A stretch of 64,000 bases of DNA. Source: Ophiura sarsii (taxonomy: Eukaryota > Echinodermata > Ophiuroidea > Amphilepidida > Ophiuridae). Numbering within the stretch: position 1 is the first letter of the stretch; every line of letters begins with the position of its first letter. The position numbers and the translations under genes were made by a program. The stretch spans positions 17,131,992 through 17,195,991 of the forward strand of contig CM069447.1 in the NCBI GenBank assembly GCA_035610835.1, written 5' to 3'. The notes below the pieces were generated by a model. That model made no database searches. It saw only the letters and a program-made list of their open reading frames with translations, and was not told the DNA's origin. Shown one piece after another: positions 1 through 12,798 of the stretch.

Positions 1-2
1 TA

Positions 3-1250
3 ACACATTTAACATGGGGACGGGTCACCAAACATGATTATATATAAGGGGTTAAAATATCAACTGTCCTTAATGTTCTACATAGGGCGAGAAAAGGGGA
101 TTTCTTTTGGGGGCAAATTTGCGTTAGCAAAAGTGGGGATTTGTATTTTTTGGGGGGGGGGGGGGGGGGAAGAAGAAGGAAACATTTTTTAATGTTGATA
201 TTTGACACGATTTTCCGTGCCCCGTTCCCCGTGTGTAATGTGTTATTTTCATAGAACGGGGCACGAAATTGATTTACCATGCCTGCATAATGGAAAATAC
301 CGATATGATCAAGAAGAAACAAATCCAGACTGGTGACTGTCGAAAAAACAAAAAAACAATTGTATCAAATCAAATAATACTGATGACTTAGGCAAAATAA
401 AAATAAAAACATGTTTAGCGTCTGGACCGTTTTCTAATAAAGGAAGGAGAAGGCCCTTTTGATTTTTTATTTGTTCCCACTTTTAGTGCAAAATCGCCCT
501 AGTAAGCAATACAATTTGCGAAGCTGAAAAAGGAGATCTATTTTTAATCTGTTTTATTTCAGGGTTCTGGGGGGTTGATCACTACAAAACTTATTTAAAA
601 TACACGTAAGGAAGATACAAATTTGTTACAAACATCTCAACCTCTGAAACACCAACAAAAAAGTTATATGACTGAAATTAAGATGGGAAAAAAGAAAATT
701 GAAGTGGACCCAAAAAAGGAAGCGGGAAGGGGACGCTAAAGAGGTTTTTATTTTTTATTTTGCCTATACTACTCGTATAGGGAACACAATGTGAATTGTA
801 CCTGACACATTGTACAAGAATGAAACCAATTCTACTGGGATGTGTGTGAACTTGGCCTATGGTGGTATACAGCTACTATAGTGCATTCATCATAAGATGG
901 AACGTGACCTTTTGATTAAATGCTTTGTATTGGTGTTGTAGAGGTTTTAAATTCATGTTTAACAGAATATTTAGATCTGAAAATTGTCCATTTACCATAG
1001 AAGGTATCATTTGACATTGTGGATTAAGTTTAGCATTGCAAAAGATAAAAGTCATGTTCCATCTTACACTGAAATCACCATAGTATAGAGAGATTCAAAA
1101 GGCAAGCATCTCAAGTTTTTTAAAAAGGTGTACATTTTGTGCGGTTAAATGTTCGCGCTTGCCAATTTTTTAATCATTGGCTTGTTTTTATATTCCGATT
1201 TGAAAGTTCCTTATATTCAATGACTTACACACAAAGGAAATATTGTCAAG
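3..1250 (+). repeat. Duplicated block, copy 1
   Basis: Positions 3-255 match 35681-35948 and 268-1250 match 37159-38187 almost base for base. The 1.2 kb present between these in copy 2 is absent here. No coding exon is recognisable; ORFs are short. Confidence 0.85.
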
Positions 1251-1737
1251 CATTCTTATTTTCGCAGTAGTTGCTTGAAGCGCGAAAGGAATCTAGTGCG
1301 AAAATATCCACGTTTACAATAACATGCTGGCATTAACTTTTAGAAATGACTGATTACTGTAATTAATTATTGTCAGTGATATCATACCTTCACTGTCTGT
1401 TTGACTGCATTATATTTAATTTTTCAATAAGGTTGAAAACTATAAAACTTATTTTCATTTTGTACCATATCCACATTTAATAAGTGTGTGCATAGATTTT
1501 AGTGTGTGCCCTCTTTTATGTGTAGGGAAAATTTGGTTTTACTGGGTCATATGCAGGTTAATTGAGTAGCCAACCATGGTCGCGATAGAGTCAATTTTGA
1601 CCTCTGCCCTGTGCTGTCACTATCACTAACTGTAACAGCTCTTTATGAGTAATTGATATGCCAAAAGGGGGTAGATTGATTGAAATGAAAAAGCACTACT
1701 TTGTGCGTTGGATTCTTGGCAGCATAGGAATGATTTT

Positions 1738-1985
1738 TAAAACGGAGTAAACCGCATCATAGAAAAATCTTAGCTTTACTCCGTAAAAATAATCAGAAAG
1801 TAGGTTTTATAATAATTATTAGGAATCATTTTTAAATAGTTTTTAAAACGAATAAACCGCATAATAGAACAATACTAGCTTTACTCCGTAAAAGTCATCT
1901 GAAAGTAGGTTTTAAAATGATAGAAATCATCTTCAAAACGGAATAAACCGCAGCATAGAACAATATCTTAGCTTTACTCCGTATT
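1738..1985. repeat. Tandem palindromic repeat, GGAGTAAA/TTTACTCC units
   Basis: Three units of about 85-90 bp, each with AACGGAGTAAACCGCATCAT and AGCTTTACTCCGT, which pair with each other. Related clusters are at 3255-3487 and 36015-36355. Confidence 0.75.
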
Positions 1986-2062
1986 AACAAAGTAGTGAAA
2001 CGTTAGTTGGGTCTTGCCTTGTTTTTCTTATTGTGTTAAATATCTCTTAAACCCGTTACCTG

Positions 2063-2852
2063 TAGGGGAAGGTGGGGTAATGGCGGACACCTTTTGTCAG
2101 AGAGGTATAACACACATATAATACGTCATATAACAATAAAAATCATGTAAACACAAAGCACTGTGATGGTTCTACCTTTTATCAAGTTTTTATCAACTCA
2201 TCATTTTGAAATTCGAAGCTACGACGTAATAAAAAAAAATGGCGTCGTCCGGCATTACCCCACACTCTGGGGGTAATCCCGGACCGTATTTTTCAATGGC
2301 AGCCCTCTTTTTATTGGAATACAGTATTTCAATGGGAGTTAAAAAATACCCTTTTTAAAAGTGTAGCAGAAATCAAAGAACAATGTCACATATTTATATG
2401 GTCAACAACTATTACCGATTTATGATGTTAAATTGACCACGCCCATATTGGTTACCATGGAAACGGTACATGTCCGGGATTACCCCAATCCATGTACAAT
2501 GTATGGGCACATCCTCTCTTATTATTATGCTCATCATTGTGACTCCGAATTCATTTCTTTTTATCAGAAGGTATCATACATTAAATAAAAAAATAATAAG
2601 ACTTTGTTTTCCTTGATGTAGAAATACCAGTTTCAAAGAGAAAGTAATGCACACAAATATCAACTTGCCCAAAAGTGATTTTTGTCATTCTCGCGAGAAT
2701 TTGCGAGACAACCGTCCCATTTAGGTTTTGTGCGATTTCAATGGAGAGGCACCTAACATCATAGGGTGGCAAAATACCACCTTCTTTCACCTGCCTTTAG
2801 ATACAGCCCTGTCCGCGATTACCCCGCGTCCGCCATTACCCCACCTTCCCTA
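2063..2852. mobile_element. TIR element with GGGGTAAT repeats
   Basis: The left end TAGGGGAAGGTGGGGTAATG and right end CATTACCCCACCTTCCCTA are near-perfect inverses over about 25 bp. Further GGGGTAAT/ATTACCCC motifs occur inside (2258-2275, 2477-2488, 2818-2826). No transposase is present. Short minus-strand ORFs inside are not convincing genes. Confidence 0.7.
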
Positions 2853-3254
2853 TGTGTAACCCTAACCAGTTGTGCAACTGCGACACATCACGGGAAAACG
2901 CGCCATAAAAGAGAGCTCGAGCAAGCCCGCATAGGCGGCTCACGTCACCCTAACTTTAACCCCAAATCCTAACTCCTTGGTGATCATCATTATATTTTGG
3001 ATTTGTCACATAAAAATGGACCAAAATGGCCACATTTCAGCTAGTAAACGTATTTATTCTCTCTCCTGCCCTGTCTCTCTTTGCCATTTCAACCTTTATA
3101 TCATAATAGGCTGTTTGGTGCATGCGCCGTTCCCATGTTAATTGTACTAATTTTCCATAGGACGGGGCCGCGAACGTTCATCCGAGGTAGCCCTGCGGGG
3201 ATGATCTCGGCTATCCGTGTATCGGCCTTCGGCTCGCAGGCTGGTTTCTCATTA

Positions 3255-3487
3255 TTTTTACGGAGTAAAGCCAAGGTATTTCTATGATGCGCTTTATTCC
3301 GTTTTGAATATGATTCCTATCATTTTAAAAGCTACTTTGTGAATACTATGACGGAGTAAACAACATTAGCTTTACTCCGTCACTAGTAATCACAAAGTAG
3401 CTTTTAAAATGATAGGAATCATCTTCAAAACGGAATAAAGCGCATCATAGAAAAATATTAGCTTTACTACGTCAAAATAATCAGATT
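3255..3487. repeat. Tandem palindromic repeat, second cluster
   Basis: Units with ACGGAGTAAAGC, TATGATGCGCTTTATTCCG and TTTGAA-GATTCCTATCATTT in both orientations, related to 1738-1985. Confidence 0.7.
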
Positions 3488-3780
3488 GTAGTTGTGCCCG
3501 TCCCATGTTAATTGTACTAATTTTACATAAGCCGGGGCACAAAATTTTCGTGTCCCGTTCTATGAAAATAACACATTTAACACGGGGAACGGGGCACGGA
3601 AATCGTGTTAAATATCAACATTAACAAATGTTTCCTTCTTCTTCCCCAAAAATACCAACCCCCGCTTTTGCTAACGCAAATTTGCCCCAAAAGAAATCCC
3701 CTTTTCTCGCCTACGGGCCGGTAGAACATTAAGGACAGTTGATATTTAAACCCCTTATATATAATCATGTTTCGCGCCCC
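3488..3780 (-). repeat. Inverted partial copy of the 1-260 / 35640-36010 repeat
   Basis: The reverse complement matches positions 3-255: the same cccgttccccgtgttaaat, aacatttgtttccttcttct and ataatcatgtttcgcgcccc phrases. It includes the palindromic GTGCCCCG/CGGGGCAC ends. Confidence 0.75.
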
Positions 3781-3835
3781 AAAATATGTGGAAAACTCCA
3801 TGTTTACCAGTAGCGTATCTCATCTCCCGGGGACA

Positions 3836-3837
<2 letters not shown>

Positions 3838-3882
<45 letters not shown>
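3838..3882 (+). repeat. G homopolymer, 45 nt
   Basis: Uninterrupted G-run, the longest of many G or C runs in the window. A polyglycine ORF across it is an artefact. Confidence 0.9.
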
Positions 3883-5029
3883 CGTTAATAAATTCGCGAC
3901 CGGGACGGACAGCTCAAACTCAACTCAACTGGGCTAGAGGGAAGGAACGGGAGAAGAGGAAGATAAATGCAAAAGGAAATAGAAAATATAAGGGATTTAC
4001 TTAATTCCAATCTAAATGACAACTTTGCCCTTTGCCCGGTTTGATGATGGGCAATTTAGTATAACAATGGCAATTTTTTTTCGGGCTACGCGCGGTAATT
4101 TTACAGGAATATCATTATAAAAGCCCGTTTGAAAGAAAAATGTACCTTAATGGCCAGATTCGTGTAGATATGCTGTTACAATTTCGCGCGCATCAACTGC
4201 AAGATGCAACGTCATTTCACTGGAATAAACAACGCAGCTGCGCATTTTTTACTTTAAACTTATTTAGGGTGTCGAACTACTCTTCACCGGGAAAAAAATA
4301 CACTTTGCCCCCACACACCCCCTGAAAAAGACCCAGATACGCCACTGATCTTTACCTTTTTTAAATCCAGCGAAAAAGAAAGAAATGGGCTGGGATGTAT
4401 TCACTAATGTCTAACTAACCACACACAAGCAACTGGACAACATGAAAGTAAAGCCGATTTAGGCTAAAATGGTTTAAAATGTCCATGACTATAAGCAATA
4501 TATTAACAGGGCGGATCAAGGATTTCTCAATAGGGGGGGGGGGGGGGGATATGGGCGCCAAATCCCCGACTCAGATTCTTCTCAATTCCCACGACGTACC
4601 AACAAAGCAACAAAACAATAGTAAAAGGTAGCCCCAATTTTTTGCCGTCACCTCGTGAATTTCATATAAGTGGGGGGGGGGTCAACAAATTGCGCACAGT
4701 CCCAAGAAAAACAAAAAAACCATTCAACAACTAATGGCCCCTTGACGATTTTTTAAACGTTTTCGCACGTATTTACAGGTTTTTACACGTTTTTTACAGG
4801 TTTATACAGGTTTTTATCGTTTTCGTCCTGTCAAATAGGCGCCCTGTCAAAAATAAGGGGAAGGGCAAGCGCCCTGTCAAAAAGGCGCCGTTTCAAATTA
4901 AGGGGGTGGGGCGGCACCCTAAATCCGCCTCTGATTAAGGCAAACTACTTTCGGTTATAACTTTGTGATTATTCAGCCTGCAGACTATCCAGGGAAATAC
5001 TATACTAAGATAGAATATAGAAACACTGA

Positions 5030-5505
5030 GTCAATTTGCATATGTCAGTGCTGATTTCCCATTAATCCACTCTAGCTCTTGAACGCAGTGAATGTTAATC
5101 TTCACATTTTGTGGTGTGATAGCCCAGGTTGAGTACTGGTGCTGTATACTTGTGTGACAAAATGCATGCATATTAATTAGTATTTTAATCACTTGCTGAA
5201 TTCTCATTAATCTCACATAAATCCACTGTTACTAGAGCATCAATGCAATGACAGGTGTTCATCAAACTTGGTAGTGTGATAGCTCCTTGTGAGTTCTGGT
5301 GCTGTATAGTTTGGGGATGGAATTCATGCATATCAATAAGTATTTTAATCACTTAATTTGCACATTTCAGTGCCGATTTCTCATTAATCCACTGTAGCGC
5401 TTAGACGCAGTGACTGTTAATCTTCATATTTGGTGGTGTGATAGCCCATATTGAGTACTGGTGCTGTATAGTTTGGTGACAAAATTCATGCCTATTAATT
5501 TCCAG
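5030..5505 (+). repeat. Tandem repeat of about 155 bp, three diverged units
   Basis: Shared phrases include gtcagtgctgatttcccatt, aatccactgtagcgctt, gtggtgtgatagccca, gagtactggtgctgtata and aattcatgcatattaat, repeated at about 5030, 5195 and 5340. Confidence 0.7.
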
Positions 5506-5907
5506 CTCAATTGTATACTTGCTTTTGCGCACGCACACATTACGTGTGGGTTGTTCGGCACACAAACTATCATTTAAAAATACATTTTGACAACATTAAA
5601 TTTGATGAAATAAAACATCTGTTATTTTACCTGTACACTACTTCAGCAATACAATACAAACGTGTACAAAATGTAATTAGCGTAGTGTGAGAAAAAACAA
5701 ATCGCCTGTTGCCATTGATGCACGTAACATAGCCTGTTGTAGAATAAAAGATGTAAATCAGTGACATTACATTCAGGAGTGGGAAAGTCTTCCCCGTGCC
5801 CCCTTGACCGTCGTACTGAGTCAGCGAAGTTAAACAGAACAATTAAGGGACATTAATTAGTGTCCCATCTCCACCTTCCAAAAAATGCAGTCCTTCTCAA
5901 AAATCCC

Positions 5908-6007
5908 AAAATATTAACCGCCCAGGTTTACTCATCGAACCCAAAATAGTAACCGCCCAAGTTTACTCATCAAACCCAAAATATTAACCGCCCAGGTTTA
6001 CTCATCT
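5908..6007 (+). repeat. Tandem repeat of about 40 bp, three units
   Basis: CCCAAAATATTAACCGCCCA followed by GGTTTACTCATC is repeated nearly exactly three times. Confidence 0.75.
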
Positions 6008-6095
6008 AGCGGGTCCCGCCCGCGCGGGTGCCCGCTAGCATGCAACAAAAAATGGCCAAGATGTTCACTTCTATCTGGCAGGAAGCATGAACATT

Positions 6096-6613
6096 CGGCG
6101 TGTTTCCACAGAAAAGGGCTAGATAAACGGTTTATCTTACCCGGAATGAAAATTCCGTGTCGGCGCTTAACCGGCACGTTTCCACAGAGCGCAATACACC
6201 GTTTATCAGCTCCTACCCCTCCTGACTTAAACCGTTTTGTTTGTCAAACGCACCGCGTCTCTGCTGTCATAACAAGGCTGCGTAGAACCGAGCGTACTAC
6301 TGCGATTGCCGTAAGGCGCACAATTAATGCGCGCGAGAAAGGTAGGGCGCACTACCGGGCGCGCATCGACAGGCGCGTTATGATTCCAATTTTAGCTTAA
6401 ACGGTTTATCATAAACCGGTGTGTTTCCACAGCGCAGTGGTGCTGATCTTGAGCGGGAATAACCACCAAGAAGAAGGTTATAATAAACCGTTTATGGGTG
6501 ATAATCGGTTTATCATTAATCCGATTATTGTGTGTTTCCACAGGAGAACTTACCGGAATTGCAATTTCATACACGGCAATAACCGGAAAGTTCAGTTCTG
6601 TGGAAACACGCCG
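6096..6613. mobile_element. TIR element CGGCGTGTTTCCACAG
   Basis: Starts CGGCGTGTTTCCACAGAA and ends TTCTGTGGAAACACGCCG. The phrase GTTTCCACAG recurs internally beside AAACGGTTTATC/GATAAACCGTTT palindromes (6125-6200, 6400-6540). A possible ATT target duplication flanks it. GC content is higher than its surroundings. Confidence 0.75.
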
Positions 6614-7642
6614 ATTGGCACATAGGGGTGTTTTGATGCACTGATTTCAAAAGCCAAGAACCCACATTTTTTAGCAATGGCGCGGCGGCCATCTTGGATT
6701 TCAAAATGGCCGCCATTCAAATATAGGAGATTTAGTAACAATTCTCTAAATCAACTATTTTTGAGATTTACACTCAGAGATTTCACCAATATGTTCATTA
6801 TAACATCATGAACTTGGCGCATAATTTTAGATGGATCGGTTGTGCCAGTTGTACTTTGAGTATTACTTGTTACCATGGAAACCGTAAAAATCGAGATTTA
6901 TGGGCAAAAATACCCCTAAAATCACAAATATTCACCAATCTACGGTTTGTAAACCACTACAGTTCTATAGATATTCCAGTCATGCATAATTTTCCATATA
7001 GAACTAACCAGATGCAGATTCCATAACTTGAGGAGCCCAACTGCCCAACATTCTTTGGACAATAAGTATATTTTTGAAAATAGTAGGTAACATCTCTTAT
7101 ATTGTCTAAAAATGTCTACGTTTAATCAATATCGTAATACTGACTGCACTTTTGATCAATCAGCACGCAAGTATCGCTTTCAATGAGTGACCTTGCCGAT
7201 TTCTAACCCACGCAAAGATCGATTTCAGGATGTCAACCTTGCGCCAAAACCTTACAAGAAGTTTGTTTTAATTGAATTAATTGAGTTCATTTTTGTTTTT
7301 TGATGAGAAAAATGAGTCTCATTTTCACCGATTTTCGGTCAGAAAAAGTCCTTTTTTTGTATCAATGTACCTTTTTTGTGTACAAATGTACCCTTTTTAA
7401 CTTTTTTTTGTGCCCCCCCCCCCCCTCCCCCACCCTTATTTCCGAAAAAGCTCCTCTTTTCCATCATTGTGTAAAGCATTTTTTCGGGCCGTTTTGGACT
7501 GAAATATGTCCTATACCCCCCCCCCCCCCCCCCACACCCCGTTCAAGAAAAGACGCCCCCCCCCCCCCAAACAAAATCCTGCTTACGGGCCTGAGCCTAA
7601 GCCCTAGTAGGCTAGTACATATAGTAATTTAACTTAAAAGTA

Positions 7643-7850
7643 TTATCTACTACTAGAAAGAATAAGACGTTGAAGTTTATTGAGATTTCGTTCAGTGATC
7701 CCATATAATAAAGCATTACCATTGTCAAGACGTGATGTGACTAAGGCGTGAACAAGTGTAGCAGCAGTATCATCATCAAGCACTTGGCTAATTTCATCTA
7801 TGTGGAAATATGTTGATTTGCACACATTTTTGATGTGGTTGTCCATTGAC
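7643..7850 (-). mobile_element. LINE reverse-transcriptase fragment
   Basis: The minus-strand peptide VCKSTYFHIDEISQVLDDD, then TLVHALVTSRLDNGNALLYG and NLNKLQRL is the well-known thumb/connection segment of CR1/L2-like reverse transcriptases. Only about 70 residues are present and the reading frame stops on both sides, so it is a dead fragment. A short deletion is evident between FHI and the LDDD block. Confidence 0.75.
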
Positions 7851-7859
7851 AGCGTGTTA

Positions 7860-8422
7860 TCAACTATAATTAAGAATTAATTAGTAAACAAGAAGTCATG
7901 ATAGTTTTAATTTGACTTGCTGTATGCTTACAAAACGTTTATGATAAAAAACTTAATAATAATAAAACTTAATTTCTATAGTCATTACTATATAATTCAA
8001 ATTTCAAAACAAATAACTGTCGATCATCAGGAAATATTACTATGTTTGCATTACTAGTATTCAAATAATACCACCCAGTTTGTTAATTTCGTTACTTGGG
8101 TTTAATTTCATTGATTCACTTATGCAATTCAAGCCCATATGAGACTGAGTGATAATATTTCCATCCAGAACAATGAAATAGTTAAATTTCAGGAAAAAAC
8201 ACACTTTTGAACGCCATGGAAATAGTGCAGTTGATATACTGTGTTCACACAATCACTGTAAGGATTTGGTTTAAACTGTTTGGAAATTTTAAAAAGGTGC
8301 CCCACTCCACTTCAATATAATGCGCACACCACTGAAATCAATCCTGGAAGTATTTATTGTTTATTACATTTTTTTAATGAGCTCCCTTGCTCATAACCTT
8401 TCTCCCACCTCATGCCCGACCG

Positions 8423-8456
<34 letters not shown>

Positions 8457-9700
8457 ATGAGATCGGAAAAAGTAGCAGAGAGGAAAAGAAAATCCACTCG
8501 ACCCGCAAATATCAACGTAATAAGTTAATTATATATAAGTCACTAACATTGCCTTTTTGTAAAGTAACGACACTACAAGGGGGAGGGGCTCCAAGCTCCA
8601 AGTCATGACATTTGGTCTCCCCTCCCCAAGTCAACACAACCCCCACTCTAGTTTGTCCCAAACAATCTTGAACATTTTGGGGGATAAAACTAGCTTAATT
8701 GGTCGAAAATGTCTAAATCAGAGCAAATCCAGGCAAGTTTTACACACATTTAAAATATTTCTGCGCATATTACCTATCCCCCTCCCCCGATTTGTTTTCT
8801 TGCCCACAACTAAATAATACATTTCCTTTTTAATCATGACATGTTTCATCAATTTCATGCAAGGGCCGAAGTTTAGTTGGGCTTTAGTTATGATTATTCA
8901 GAAACATAATCTGTTGAAATTTCGTACGTTCAGGTTTTTTTAATTGATATTATTAACATGAATTTAAATAATACTGTAGTAGAAAGTTATTTAATCATTT
9001 TTGGAACAACAATGCTTGATTTAGTAAAAAAGAAATAAACCACAATACCAAATCTAAAATTTAACTTAAAGCAATCACGAACGACCTTGTCTGAACGCGC
9101 ACCATGTGATCAGTAGCAACCCATCGTCGCTACGAAATGAATTTAGCTCGAGACCAGATTCGGACACCTACATGTATATTATAACCATTCACTTGACCGG
9201 ACTAAATAATGTTATAATATTTTAAGCATGTTTCTAGTTACAAAAGACTATGAATATTATGATACCATGGATAAAATTGGTGGCTGATTCTTCAAAAGTG
9301 AATAATTTACCGCTGACTTGGCTTTAGTTTCGTCAAGTTTTTCTTGAATTCGGGTTTGTGTGATGGCAATAATTTGCACCGAAAATACAACATGCACATT
9401 AATTTTGTTTTCTCCACACAATATTATATAAAAATACAACATGTCATGAAGTTCACAGATAATATTAGATATATTATTTGCATCACATGCCTTTTTATTT
9501 TACAATTTCATGGCAAATATTTTTGAAATGGGTGATTATAATCATGAAAAGAGCTCATTTACATCGTCCTATCATTGATCATGAGGTCAACTTTAACTTC
9601 GAAGTCGTATCGCTACGGGTGTGTACTTCCGGGTCGCTATATGTGTGTTAGAAAAACAACGGTTTTGAGCGCGGCTGCATACTGACTGTGATAGTGTATG
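7860..9700. other. AT-rich stretch without recognisable genes
   Basis: Apart from the C-run at 8423-8456, no repeat family, RNA gene or conserved coding sequence is recognised. ORFs are short and overlapping on both strands. Confidence 0.4.
8423..8456 (+). repeat. C homopolymer, 34 nt
   Basis: Uninterrupted C-run. The polyproline ORF crossing it (8387-8608) is an artefact of the run. Confidence 0.9.
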
Positions 9701-9929
9701 TTTTCCTGGCTAATTTGCCCATGTTGCTGCTACAAGTGGACACCTGAGTGGAGCCAAGAGGAACCAGTGCCGTATCTGGGCAAACGGTATTTCCCCTGTT
9801 GAACACTTGACACTAAGGTTGCAAAAAAGCGCGCCTGGGCTGGGCTCTATTCCACCGAATGACTTCGCATCATAAACACAGTAGTACAAAAAAAACATAT
9901 TAACACACATCCGGCCATCATTAAGGTAC

Positions 9930-10175
9930 GTACGACAATAACGAACAAATATAAACATTTACCACATTTATACAAATATGCCCGTCAGGCCGGGCAAGTG
10001 GCAAATTGTGAATAGATCCCCCAAATGTGCGCAATTCATCAAAATTCAAATGGTGTGCATGTGGGGGAGTCCCTTTAACGGTCCTATAAGCTTGATAAAA
10101 GTCACTGAAGTTACGTAATACACGCTCATGCAAATCATCCAGTGGTTTGAAGGTTAAATCACTCTTCTTCTCCAA
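9930..10175 (-). other. Unassigned ORF, possible exon or element fragment
   Basis: The minus-strand peptide KSDLTFKPLDDLHERVLRNF and SDFYQAYRTVKGTPPHAHHL looks less random than other ORFs (few low-complexity residues, balanced composition). A GTAAATG donor-like site follows at about 9956. I do not recognise the family. It may be a fragment of a mobile element, or an exon of an otherwise unseen gene. Confidence 0.25.
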
Positions 10176-10370
10176 ATTTCTTTTCGATTTTCACTTATTT
10201 CCCCTTATTTTATCTTATTTAACAACTATACTTAATTCTTCTCCCTTCCTTTTCCTTTCTTTTCCCTTTTCCTTCCCTCTTTTATCTTCTTCTTCTTCCT
10301 TTCTTCCCTTTTCCCTTTCCTTCCCCTTTTTCGCTTAATACTTTTATTCCATTTTTCTCACTTCGCCTTT
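10170..10370 (+). repeat. Pyrimidine-rich tract
   Basis: About 200 bp of almost pure C/T (ttcctttcttttccctttt type). It may be the purine-rich tail of a minus-strand element; ORFs across it are artefacts. Confidence 0.6.
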
Positions 10371-11342
10371 TTTTTAGCCCGGTAGTTTGAGCTGGCCTTT
10401 CCGGTCAAAGCCGTTGTGGGGCACTTTTCCCTCTGGGAAATACCCTAATGAGAGGAACAAACTGGTATGGTAAGGGCTTGCCAAAAATTCAACGTTCCAA
10501 TAAAGGTGGGAAGCTAGCAGCGGTCAATGCAACACAACAACTACCATTGGCCAGGTCACCCAAATTGGCCAAGTACAAATTAGTGTAAAATGCGATATGT
10601 GTAGTATGGACAGAGGTTAATGAATTTGTGGGTAAGGCATTTTTTATAGAAATTGGACAGTATTTGCGGCGGGATTTTCAGAGCATTGTCAATACATTTT
10701 CTGAGTAAAAATAAAGGTTCATACACGAGGATTGAGAGGCAGTATACGAAAGCATCGATGATAGCCAGTACACATATAGAGGCAAGAAGGCGCCTAGACT
10801 GAAAGATAGTCATCTTTCATTTATGGTGCCTAGACTTGCAACCCTACACTGAAAGCTTAGAGCGTGTTTCTACAGAGGCATTTCGGCTAAAGGCTCTGTA
10901 ACAATAATACATGGGTAAACACGTGCACAGTTCTTTTTGGGACACCCTGTATTTAGGAATCTTTTTTTTTCTGGGTTTTTTACTAGGCGTGAGAAAATGT
11001 CAAAACTACTGCTTCAGAATTCTGAATATTTGCCTTAAGAATGCCTAAAACCCACTTTAATGGGGATACTGTTTAAGTTAGAATTCACTCTTCTTACCTA
11101 ATACAGGGTGTCCCAGAATAATCTATATCGAGGTAATACGATTCTTTTTGGTATGAACTTTATTGACATTGTCCAAACCGTTTCCATATATATCTTGCGC
11201 AAACGACCAGCTTTCTTAGGAATGTTAGATTTTGAAAATCGGACATTTCTGATAGAAAATACAGACTCTTTTGTAACGAAAGTATATTTCAATTTTTTGT
11301 CGAAATTATTCATTATGAAAATCTATAAAGTCACTAACCTTT

Positions 11343-12207
11343 TTAAACATTAAATTATATCTAACAACCAAGGCACGGTCGTCTCCAATATCATCTCGAT
11401 GAATTAAGTACCTGGTGCGATCGCAATGATATGTTGCCCAAACCTTCCAAATGCCATATAATGAATGTTTCTTTTTCAAAAAATCTTTCCGTTTATCCAT
11501 CATACATGTTGTCTGGTGAAACACTTAACCCTGTCGACAATTTAAAACTCCTTGGTGTCCATATACAGGCAAATTTAAAATGGGACAAGCAGGTGACTGA
11601 TATGATCAGCAGAGCATCAAGAAGGTTATTTTTGTTGTATGCCCTTAGAGGATTTGGTGCTCCAGTTGAGGACATTCTGGCCGTGTATCAAACCTATGTT
11701 AGACCGCTCCTCGAGTATGCCTGCCCGGTGTGGCATCCATCCATCACCCGTGAGCAAAGTAAGCATATTGAAATGCTGCAAAAAAGATCTTGTCGACTCA
11801 TGCTGGGCAGTAGGTACGCACACTATGACACTGCCCTCCTCGAATTAGGTATTGATAAACTTAGCGACCGCCGGGAACAACTGGTTTTGAAATTCGGCCA
11901 GAAGCTCCTCAATTCAGAGCGCCACCAACATCTGCTCCCTGCAAAACCCGCAATAACGTATTCCCTCAGGAACCAGAAAAAATACCAGGAGCCAAAAACA
12001 AGAACTGGCAGATATTACAACTCAACTATCCCATATGTCATTCGTCTTTTAAATCAATGTTAGCTGTTTATAATATTATATATATATATATATATTTCTG
12101 TATTTTTACTATGTATGATATGTAACTTGTAAGCCCGTGTCATCAGCTGTGCTGTTTTGCTGGCATTTGTATACCATGAATAAATAAATAAATAAATAAA
12201 TAAATAT
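11343..12207 (+). mobile_element. 5'-truncated non-LTR retrotransposon (CR1/L2/Jockey-like), 3' end
   Basis: The open frame from about 11350 (LQYHLDELSTWCDRNDM) through the ORF 11431-12063 encodes the end of a reverse transcriptase: KPSKCHIM, LKLLGVHIQ, LKWDKQV, YQTYVRPLLEYACPVWHPS and LQKRSCRLMLG. It stops at 12061-12063, followed by a short 3' UTR with a TA microsatellite and a terminal (AATA)n tail at 12178-12207, the classic end of a LINE insertion. Coding sequence is intact in this part, so the insertion is fairly young. 5' truncation is usual for target-primed reverse transcription. Confidence 0.85.
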
Positions 12208-12798
12208 CTGAAATGTAATTCGCATTATTATTGCACCCTTTTCATAGCATATCGCAATAATTACTTGTTCTACTCCATAAAAAGTATATATTTTCTGAAC
12301 GGTAATCCAAATATGCTATTGGAATTTAGATAGGGCCTAATGGTAACATGTTGTGATTAAGAATGTTAAAAAAATATCGATTTTGTTTTCATATTTTGAT
12401 TTACCCCCAATTTTCAACAATAAATTAACACAACAACTAGTACTAAACAGCAGCTTCTTTTCCAGTTTATTTGTTTTCAAACAAATTATTATTGCTATGA
12501 ATTTCTGTCTAATATCAAAATGGGTAGCACACATTAGGAAGTGGTGTCGCCCTCTATTGCTGGCTTCGGTACAAAGTACAATGCCATCAACCAAATGGGT
12601 AGCACATTAATTCATCCTAAACAATTACCTTACTGGAAAACTAAAATTGCTGTTTCTAAATCGTTATTTACCCCAATCTTCAACAATAGATTAACACAAC
12701 AGCTAAATACTAAACAACAGCTTCTTTCCCAGTATATTTGTCTTCAAAGGAATAATTGCTGTGAATTGCTTTCTAATATCAATATGGGTAGAACATAT

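Noticed and set aside
3786..4004. ORF with a polyglycine run
   Set aside because: Caused by the 45-nt G homopolymer; no other protein-like features.
8387..8608. ORF with a polyproline run
   Set aside because: Caused by the 34-nt C homopolymer.
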